Shown here: positions 1-5,607 of the stretch, one piece after another
Layout of the letters: every line of letters starts with the position of its first letter
Position numbering within the stretch: position 1 is the first letter of the stretch
Assembly: GCA_029938515.1 (NCBI GenBank)
Contig: JAOZUU010000156.1
Coordinates: forward strand, 1-6,864
DNA length: 6,864 nucleotides
Reading direction: 5' to 3'
DNA from: Desulfobacterales bacterium
GTDB lineage: Bacteria; Desulfobacterota; Desulfobacteria; Desulfobacterales; QNYZ01
Made by a program: the position numbers and the translations under genes
Notes under the pieces: model-generated
The model's database searches: none
What the model was told of the DNA's origin: nothing
What the model saw: only the letters and a program-made list of their open reading frames with translations

Positions 1-6
1 GAATTC

Positions 7-36
7 GATCCCGATCCCGATAGCGATTTCGATGAA
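7..36. repeat. Short degenerate GAT-phased hexamer tract
   Basis: Five consecutive hexamers begin with GAT: GATCCC, GATCCC, GATAGC, GATTTC and GATGAA. In frame 1 the tract reads as alternating Asp-Pro/Asp-Ser/Asp-Phe, and that frame stays open from base 1 to a TAA at 97-99. The stretch could therefore be the acidic C-terminal tail of a gene starting left of the window. It could equally be a simple intergenic repeat. No Met start or recognisable domain lies inside the window, so I do not call a CDS. Confidence 0.4.
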
Positions 37-96
37 ATTAAAGCCAATCAATCCAGGGGACGGCTAACCGTGTCCCTGACTTCGACCATGTTGCCA

Positions 97-114
97 TAAC
101 TTTTTGAGAAGTTA
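97..114. promoter_or_regulatory. Inverted repeat in the leader of the operon
   Basis: TAACTT (97-102) and AAGTTA (109-114) are a perfect 6-base inverted repeat around a 6-base centre, about 50 bases before the first ketosynthase start. Its AGTTA/TAACT half-sites recur in the nearby palindrome at 128-137. This arrangement could be an operator for a dimeric regulator or a weak hairpin in the 5' leader. No T-run follows, so it does not look like a terminator. Function is inferred only from symmetry and position, and chance occurrence is quite possible. Confidence 0.25.
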
Positions 115-127
115 CGGGAAAATCACT

Positions 128-137
128 CAGTTAACTG
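128..137. promoter_or_regulatory. Perfect 10-base palindrome before the first gene
   Basis: CAGTTAACTG is a perfect palindrome ending 27 bases before the ATG at 165. It shares the AGTTA/TAACT half-sites with the inverted repeat at 97-114, and the two centres are about 27 bases apart. The position suits an operator close to a transcription start. I could not identify a convincing -35/-10 pair, so the promoter itself is not placed. Confidence 0.2.
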
Positions 138-164
138 GAATTACAAGATAAAAACGGTAGATGA

Positions 165-1403
165 ATGACACGAAGAGTTGTAATCACGGCGTGCAGCGCT
201 ATCACACCGATCGGACGAACCCGGCAGGAGATCGTTCGGCACCTGACTGAAGGTATTTCCGGTGTCAGATCGCTGCGTGACGACGGACTGCTCACAAAGC
301 ATATTCATTCTCGGGTTTTCGGTACGGTGGACTACCCCATTGAATATGATTTTAAACGCAGCCATCGTAAAACCATGGGGCCGGTCAGCTATTATGCCTG
401 TCAAGTGGCCAGGGAGGCCCTGGAAAGATCGGGGCTGAAACCGGAATTCATCTCCTCGGGCCGCCTGGGCGTCGCTTTCGGTTCCACCCACGGCAGCCCC
501 ACGGTTCAGCGGAAGATATACAAGACCTTTTTCAGCCACTCGACTTCCAGATTCAACTCAATCGGGGCGGTGGACTATTTGAAATCCATGGTTCATACCA
601 CGGCGGTGAACATCACCAAGATGTTCGGTATCACCGGCCGGGTGATCTCCTCGTGCACGGCATGCACCACCAGCAGTCAGTCCATTGGATTCGGTTATGA
701 AATGGTTAAATACGGCATGCAGGATGCCATGCTCTGTGGTGGTGCCGATGAGTACGATACCACCACCGTGGCGGTATTCGACAACCTGTTGGCCTGTTCC
801 ACGGAGTTTAACGACAATCCTCACCGGACCCCGCGGCCCTTTGACGTCCGGAGGGACGGCCTGGTGGTGGGAGAAGGCGCCGGAGCAGTGCTTTTGGAGG
901 AATATGGATTCGCGAAGAAGCGAGGGGCGAGGATTCTGGGGGAAATCGTCGGTTTTTCCTGCAACAACAACGGCGGCGATCTGATTTTACCCAATCTTGA
1001 CGGGATTACTCAAACCATCAGGCTCGGGCTCAAAGATGCCTGTATCGGTGCTGAAAAGGTGGATTTTATCAGCGCGCATGCCACCGGCACAAAAATGGGA
1101 GACATCATCGAGGCCCAGGCCATCGGAGGCGTATTCGGCCGCCGACCGCCGGTAACGGGATTGAAAAGCTACATGGGCCACACCATGGGGTCCTGCGGTG
1201 CCATCGAAACTATCATCATTCTCTATTTGATGGCGGAAGGGTTCATTCCACCGACGCTCAATCTGGAGAAAGTCGATGAGCGGTGCGCCATGATCCGGCA
1301 TGTAACTGAAATTGAAGAAAGACCACTCCGGACAGCCGGTATTCAGAATTTTGCCTTTGGCGGCGTGAATACCTGCCTGATACTGAAAAAATTCGACGCA
1401 TGA
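165..1403 (+). CDS. FabF-like beta-ketoacyl synthase (KAS II type), full length
   Basis: This 412-residue protein is a thiolase-fold condensing enzyme. The family performs decarboxylative Claisen condensation of an acyl primer with malonyl-ACP in the cytoplasm. The catalytic set is complete. The nucleophile is Cys167 in a TACTTSS context, with another Cys at 164. His305 sits in AHATGT, Lys334 in LKSYMGH and His339 in GHTMGS. The C-terminal FAFGGVN motif keeps the gating Phe (Phe398). The PFDVRRDGLVVGEGAG segment (225-240) is typical of FabF. Length matches E. coli FabF (about 413 residues). The ATG at 165 is preceded by only a weak purine-rich region, but the N-terminus RRVVITACSAITPIG starts exactly where the fold should. 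It is the first gene of an apparent five-gene operon and is followed 21 bases later by an acyltransferase. Its setting suggests a pathway-specific enzyme, not the housekeeping fabF. Substrate is unknown. Confidence 0.93.
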   Translation: MTRRVVITACSAITPIGRTRQEIVRHLTEGISGVRSLRDDGLLTKHIHSRVFGTVDYPIEYDFKRSHRKTMGPVSYYACQVAREALERSGLKPEFISSGRLGVAFGSTHGSPTVQRKIYKTFFSHSTSRFNSIGAVDYLKSMVHTTAVNITKMFGITGRVISSCTACTTSSQSIGFGYEMVKYGMQDAMLCGGADEYDTTTVAVFDNLLACSTEFNDNPHRTPRPFDVRRDGLVVGEGAGAVLLEEYGFAKKRGARILGEIVGFSCNNNGGDLILPNLDGITQTIRLGLKDACIGAEKVDFISAHATGTKMGDIIEAQAIGGVFGRRPPVTGLKSYMGHTMGSCGAIETIIILYLMAEGFIPPTLNLEKVDERCAMIRHVTEIEERPLRTAGIQNFAFGGVNTCLILKKFDA

Positions 1404-1424
1404 CACCACCGTCCCCGGCTTAAG

Positions 1425-2225
1425 ATGAAAGGACCTGAGGATATCCAGCCCAACCGGCGCCTGAAAACGGCGCGTGACGTGATCGTTACACTAATCATTT
1501 GGGCCTATTTTACGCTCGGATTCATCATTTTGTTCGCACCGTTTTATGGCTTCGCGGCTTTGTTTTCGAAGCATCGCGAGCCGGCCTTTCAGCGGCTCAA
1601 CAGCCGATTCTACCGAGGTTTTTTTTTCCTGGCCCGGCTCCTGATGCCCGGACACCATTGGCGGGTGGACGAGCAGGTAATGAACATCCGGTCGTCGGTG
1701 ATCGTTTGCAATCATCGCTCTTATCTGGATCCGCTGATACTGATTTCATTTTATGAGAAACATAAAACCATCGTGAAAAGCCGGCTGTTCAACATACCGG
1801 TATTCGGCTGGATGTTGAAATGGTCCGGGTATATCCCATCGGTATCCCAGGGCAAGTTTGCCGATCTGATGATCCGGCAGGTCGAATCCATGGGAGATTT
1901 TCTGGCCGCCGGTGGCAACCTTTTCATTTTTCCGGAAGGGACCCGCAGCCGGGACGGTCGCATCGGCCGGCTTGACAAAGGGGCCTTTAAAATTGCCCGG
2001 CGCTGTCGGGCACCGATCCGGGTGGTATTCATAAAAAACACGGAAAAAATGTTTCAACCCGGATACTTCCGGTTAGAGACTCATGGCCCGAATACGATCA
2101 CGGTGGAACTGGCCGGCAGTATCGATGCCGCGCTATGGACCGAAACAGCTTCGCTGGCCGACATAACGGCCCGGGTGCAAATGATGCTTGAAACGAATAA
2201 TCGGGCGTCCGCGCCCGCTGTTTAG
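1425..2225 (+). CDS. PlsC-like 1-acyl-glycerol-3-phosphate-type acyltransferase
   Basis: This 266-residue protein belongs to the lysophospholipid acyltransferase (LPLAT/PlsC) superfamily, which transfers acyl groups from acyl-ACP or acyl-CoA to a hydroxyl acceptor at the inner face of the membrane. The catalytic H(X4)D motif is NHRSYLD (His97, Asp102). Block II is KSRLFNIPVFGWMLKWSG (118-135), and the acceptor-binding block III is FPEGTRS (169-175). A long hydrophobic stretch near residues 18-47 should anchor it in the membrane. The ATG at 1425 is the only usual start after the stop of the preceding gene, although it lacks a clear Shine-Dalgarno sequence. Translation probably depends on coupling with the upstream ketosynthase. 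In an operon of condensing enzymes, the likely job is loading the finished chain onto a glycerol-based or other lipid acceptor. The true acceptor cannot be read from sequence, and a housekeeping plsC role is less likely given the context. Confidence 0.9.
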   Translation: MKGPEDIQPNRRLKTARDVIVTLIIWAYFTLGFIILFAPFYGFAALFSKHREPAFQRLNSRFYRGFFFLARLLMPGHHWRVDEQVMNIRSSVIVCNHRSYLDPLILISFYEKHKTIVKSRLFNIPVFGWMLKWSGYIPSVSQGKFADLMIRQVESMGDFLAAGGNLFIFPEGTRSRDGRIGRLDKGAFKIARRCRAPIRVVFIKNTEKMFQPGYFRLETHGPNTITVELAGSIDAALWTETASLADITARVQMMLETNNRASAPAV

Positions 2226-2268
2226 AAGCTGTTTCAAAATTTTGGATCAGTTTAACCAAAACAAGCCG

Positions 2269-2273
2269 GGTGG
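2269..2273 (+). promoter_or_regulatory. Ribosome binding site of the first radical SAM gene
   Basis: GGTGG lies 6 bases before the ATG at 2280 and supports that start. It is the best-spaced Shine-Dalgarno-like sequence in the operon. It follows the widest intergenic gap (54 bases), which means this gene may be translated independently of its upstream neighbours. Confidence 0.45.
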
Positions 2274-2279
2274 TAATCT

Positions 2280-3770
2280 ATGAAAATCGTTTTGATGTCC
2301 ATGCCTGACGTGGCGCCGGTCATTATGCACGAGAGCGCCTTTCACATGCCCAATTGCGGAATCGCCAGCATCGGTGCCAACATCGGTGAAGGGCACGACG
2401 TCTATATTGTCGACCTGATCCGCAAGCGGCGGCAGGTACGCAAATATGTAACCCGGAGCCTGTTGAAACTCCGCCCGGATATCGTGGGGTTTTCAGCCAT
2501 GGCCTGGCAGTATGCCACCTGCATCAAGCTGATCAAGTTAACCAAAAGCCTGTTGCCGGATGTCAGGATCGCCATCGGCGGGTACCATGCCACCCTTATG
2601 CATGAAGAGATCGCCGATTCCGGGGAGGCACGCTGGATCGATTTCATTATCCGCGGAGAGGGCGAAGAAGCTTTCCGCAGGCTGGTTGCCGCATTGCAGG
2701 GAAACGGTGGATTCGTGGACATTCCCTCCCTGTCATTCAAGAATGGCGGCGGATTCGTTCACAACCCCCGGAGCGAGCTGCTGGATCTTTCCCGGCTTAA
2801 AATTCCCATTCGGGACAAGCGCCGTCTGACCTGGGGATATCACATCATGAACCGCAAAGTTGAGGTGATGGAAACTTCCCGGGGCTGCACCCGCGGCTGT
2901 AATTTCTGCAGCATGAGCCACATGTACGGACGGACCTTCCGGCCTTTCCCCACCGAGCGCGTGCTGGCCGATATCGACGACATCTATTTCAAACGCAAGA
3001 CCCGCTGGATATTCATAGCGGACGACAACCTCGTTCTGGAGCCGGACCGGGTCATAGACCTGTGCGATGCCATTATCGCCAGAAATTACCATCACCTGTA
3101 TTTCGTGGTCCAGGCCGATTGCATCACCATGTCCCGGAACGAGGAGATGGTCCGAAAAATGGCCCAGGCCGGATTCAGAACGGTTTTTCTCGGCATTGAA
3201 AATGTCTCCAAAAAAAATCTGAGAACAGCGGGCAAAGGCAACATCGTGGAAGCCTCCCGCCAGGCCGTGGCCCATTGCCATAAATACGGCATCATGGTGG
3301 TGGGGGGAATGATTTTCGGTTTTCCCGATGATGAAGAGGCGGATATTATTGCCAATTACCGGTTTCTCAAGGAAATCGACGCGGATACCTCTTACTGCCA
3401 GATTCTCACGCCCTATCCCAAAACCGGCATGCGCCAGTCCCTGATCGATGCGGGACTGGTGACCAATCCGGATGATTTCTCGCGTTATAACGGCATGTGG
3501 GCCAATGTCAAAACCCGGCACCTGGAGGCCGACCAGCTTCAATATCTCTACTGGCTGCACCGACAGAAAGTGATGGGCTGGTGGGAACCATCGGAACGGG
3601 TGCGGCAGCAGGGGAAGCTGTGGACGTCCATCTGGCTCTATGCCTTTCGACCGTTTCTGAAAGTTGTTCTGGGTCGTAAGTCGAAGAAAATCGGTTGGGA
3701 GGGGCGCTATCAATTGGAAATGAAGCGGCTCGAAGGCGTTAACCGTTTCAGGGATTTAGATGCATTTTGA
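2280..3770 (+). CDS. B12-binding-domain radical SAM protein
   Basis: This 496-residue protein has the two-domain layout of the BchE/HpnP-type class. Residues 1 to about 140 form a Rossmann-like cobalamin-binding domain, with HDVYIVDL, DIVGFSAM, IAIGGYHATLM and FIIRGEGEEAF. No DxHxxG base-off motif is seen, as is common in this class. The radical SAM core carries Cys203, Cys207 and Cys210 (CTRGCNFC), which should bind a [4Fe-4S] cluster. Other core elements are the LGIEN strand (304-308) and GGMIFGFPDDEE (342-353). A C-terminal extension of about 90 residues is rich in Trp and basic residues, including MGWWEP near 432. Family members catalyse C-methylation, ring formation and other radical steps on unactivated carbon. 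Its place between an acyltransferase and a ketosynthase suggests a lipid or acyl-chain substrate. The exact reaction cannot be assigned. Confidence 0.9.
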   Translation: MKIVLMSMPDVAPVIMHESAFHMPNCGIASIGANIGEGHDVYIVDLIRKRRQVRKYVTRSLLKLRPDIVGFSAMAWQYATCIKLIKLTKSLLPDVRIAIGGYHATLMHEEIADSGEARWIDFIIRGEGEEAFRRLVAALQGNGGFVDIPSLSFKNGGGFVHNPRSELLDLSRLKIPIRDKRRLTWGYHIMNRKVEVMETSRGCTRGCNFCSMSHMYGRTFRPFPTERVLADIDDIYFKRKTRWIFIADDNLVLEPDRVIDLCDAIIARNYHHLYFVVQADCITMSRNEEMVRKMAQAGFRTVFLGIENVSKKNLRTAGKGNIVEASRQAVAHCHKYGIMVVGGMIFGFPDDEEADIIANYRFLKEIDADTSYCQILTPYPKTGMRQSLIDAGLVTNPDDFSRYNGMWANVKTRHLEADQLQYLYWLHRQKVMGWWEPSERVRQQGKLWTSIWLYAFRPFLKVVLGRKSKKIGWEGRYQLEMKRLEGVNRFRDLDAF

Positions 3771-3772
3771 AC

Positions 3773-4882
3773 ATGAAGGAAGTCTATATCGCCAAAAGCA
3801 CCATCATCACCGGGATCGGTGATACCGTCGAAGAGAACTGGGGCCGGTTGAGCGAGGGTCGCAGCGCCATCGGCACCATCCATCATTTTGACACCGGGCG
3901 GCTGCACTATCACCAGGCGGCCTGTGTGGCGGATCTGAGGCGAAAACACACCGAAAACCACATCTGCGTGCTGATGGAACGGGTATTGGACCGTATCAAG
4001 CCGGTGCCTCCAAAGACGTTCATCATCTGGACGGGCATCAAGGGCAATGCCGAATATATCGAATCCGGACAGAAAAAAGATATGCTTCACCTGCCCGCTC
4101 AATACCGGCAATGGGTGGCTGATAATTTGAGTATTGCAAACAACGGGATCGAGATCAACGCGGCCTGCGCCGCATCCACCGTGGGATTGGCACTGGGTGC
4201 GCAGAAGATCGCGCTGGGTAAGTATGACAGCGTACTGGTTTGCGCCGCAGATCTGGCAACCCGTTTCGTCCATACGGGGTTTTCGGCTCTGAAAGCCCTG
4301 ACAGCGACCACCTGCCGGCCTTTTGACCGCCGGCGGGACGGCATGTGTCTCGGGGACGGGGCCGTTGCCATCCTGCTCACGGGTTCGGATACCGCCCGGA
4401 AAGCAGGTTCAAAGCATCCGGTGCGCATTTCCGGGTGGGGCATCTCCAACGACGCCACGCATATCACCGGACCGGCGCGAGACGGTCGCGGATTGGCCGC
4501 AGCCATTCAAACGGCACTCCGGATGGCCGGAATTCATCCCGATGGCGTTGAGGCGTATTGCACGCATGGGACCGGCACGGTCTATAACGACAGCATGGAG
4601 CTGGCCGCCATAGAGAACGTTTTCGGCCCCCGGCAATTCCCGGTGTTCTCAATTAAAGGTGCCATCGGACACACCTTGGGCGCTGCCGGCGGCATTGAAA
4701 CGGCCATTTGCCGTCAGGCCCTGGAGAAAAAGTCCGTACCCCCGACCATTGGGATGGAAAATCCGGAAAAAGAAGCCATGGGGCGGGTATCCAGCACGGC
4801 CCAGTCTTTTGGTGGACAGAATATTCTGACAACCAATTCCGGTTTTGGTGGCGTCAACGCGGCTATTTTACTTCAGGTTTAA
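3773..4882 (+). CDS. Short beta-ketoacyl synthase with intact catalytic triad
   Basis: Counted from the ATG at 3773, the protein has 369 residues and a ketosynthase fold. Cys132 lies in NAACAAST, His265 in THGTGT, Lys295 in SIKGAIGH and His300 in GHTLGAAGG. GFGGVN (357-362) closes the active site. All residues needed for decarboxylative condensation are therefore present. It is about 40 residues shorter than FabF, mostly before the nucleophile, so the N-terminal half is pared down. FabF Phe398 in NSFGFGG aligns with Ser356. The start is uncertain. A TTG at 3767 overlaps the TGA stop of the radical SAM gene (3768-3770), and an AGGGA at 3750-3754 lies 12 bases before it but 18 bases before the ATG. 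I prefer the ATG, with translational coupling. Directly downstream, 9 bases away, is a half-length ketosynthase-like protein, its probable heterodimer partner. Confidence 0.88.
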   Translation: MKEVYIAKSTIITGIGDTVEENWGRLSEGRSAIGTIHHFDTGRLHYHQAACVADLRRKHTENHICVLMERVLDRIKPVPPKTFIIWTGIKGNAEYIESGQKKDMLHLPAQYRQWVADNLSIANNGIEINAACAASTVGLALGAQKIALGKYDSVLVCAADLATRFVHTGFSALKALTATTCRPFDRRRDGMCLGDGAVAILLTGSDTARKAGSKHPVRISGWGISNDATHITGPARDGRGLAAAIQTALRMAGIHPDGVEAYCTHGTGTVYNDSMELAAIENVFGPRQFPVFSIKGAIGHTLGAAGGIETAICRQALEKKSVPPTIGMENPEKEAMGRVSSTAQSFGGQNILTTNSGFGGVNAAILLQV

Positions 4883-4891
4883 AGCGAAAAA

Positions 4892-5587
4892 ATGGAAATA
4901 AATATTATTGGCGGCGGATGGGTGACCGCAAAAAATCATGGCCGGATGCGGGATGGCGCCAGGCCGGTTTTGACCGCAGGCGCTCCGGTACTCCCCTCCG
5001 TTGAAGACATTTTTTCACACCCCCCGGCCCGCTACCGGCGATTCGATGCATACACCCGGCTCGGTTGCGCGGCCATATCCCTGGCCCTGCAGGATGCCGG
5101 CCTGGCTCATGCAGACCGCGAACGCCCGGTGGGCATCGTGGTCTCCAGTGTTTACGAATGTTTCGAAGTGGATCTTGCCTATTATGAAACCGCCGGTGAA
5201 GATGGCGGCATGTTTGCCAGCCCGAACCTGTTCTCCTATACCCTGCCCGGTATCGTCACCGGTGAGGCGGCGATTCATTTTAAATTAACCGGCCCGACGT
5301 TTACGGTGGGTGATTCCATTCCCGGCCGGGGGTATCCGGCCTTGGCAACATCCGTCGATGTAATACGAACCGGAACCTGTGAAACCATGGTAAGCGGCTG
5401 GCTGGACAGCCCGGGTGACCGGCTCGAAACCAGGGTCCGGGGCGTCGATCGAATTCGCGGCGCCATTTTTCTGGTTTTGTCCTCAGGGTGTAAAAATAAT
5501 GTCCTGACACAACTTCGAATAAAAGATTCCGATCTGGTTACGGCATCCGGAGCAAAACTTCGATCGGCTCTGGATCTTTTCGAATAA
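4892..5587 (+). CDS. Half-length ketosynthase-like protein (putative chain-length factor)
   Basis: This 231-residue protein covers only the N-terminal half of the ketosynthase fold, with INIIGGGWVT at the start, RRFDAYTRLGCAAISLAL (49-66) and SPNLFSYTLPGIVTGEAAI (110-128). GPTFTVGDSIPGRG (134-147) lies where active enzymes carry TACxSG. No Cys is at the nucleophile position, and the C-terminal half with both catalytic His residues is absent. Size and pattern match the 'ketoacyl-synt_2' N-terminal-like proteins annotated as chain-length factors in aryl polyene clusters. There they pair with a full ketosynthase and help set chain length. Stop and downstream sequence show no leftover C-terminal half, so this looks like a natural short protein and not a frameshifted gene. 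The ATG at 4892 has no strong Shine-Dalgarno, and coupling with the preceding ketosynthase is likely. The chain-length role is inferred. Confidence 0.8.
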   Translation: MEINIIGGGWVTAKNHGRMRDGARPVLTAGAPVLPSVEDIFSHPPARYRRFDAYTRLGCAAISLALQDAGLAHADRERPVGIVVSSVYECFEVDLAYYETAGEDGGMFASPNLFSYTLPGIVTGEAAIHFKLTGPTFTVGDSIPGRGYPALATSVDVIRTGTCETMVSGWLDSPGDRLETRVRGVDRIRGAIFLVLSSGCKNNVLTQLRIKDSDLVTASGAKLRSALDLFE

Positions 5588-5607
5588 CAGGATTTACAAA
5601 AACTGCA

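Noticed and set aside
1401..1424. Possible broken fusion of the first ketosynthase and the acyltransferase, which share a frame with one stop between them
   Set aside because: Both proteins are complete at family length with proper ends, so the shared frame is most simply chance.
2235..2261. CAAAATTTTG palindrome and a TTTTGG/CCAAAA hairpin between acyltransferase and radical SAM genes
   Set aside because: The stems are short and AT-rich with no following T-run. They may be an ordinary AT-rich spacer, so I call neither a terminator nor an operator.
2733..3713. 326-residue open frame on the minus strand
   Set aside because: It lies wholly inside the radical SAM gene, has low-complexity His/Gly/Val-rich content with no domain, and is explained by codon use of the plus-strand gene.
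5521..5580. AAAAGATTCC and GGATCTTTT as a terminator stem
   Set aside because: The arms are about 40 bases apart, need a bulge, and lie inside the coding region of the half-length protein; the T-run is too short to support a terminator.
4892..5587. Half-length ketosynthase as a pseudogene
   Set aside because: The frame is uninterrupted, no remnant of the C-terminal half follows, and half-length proteins of this type are known in chain-length-factor families.
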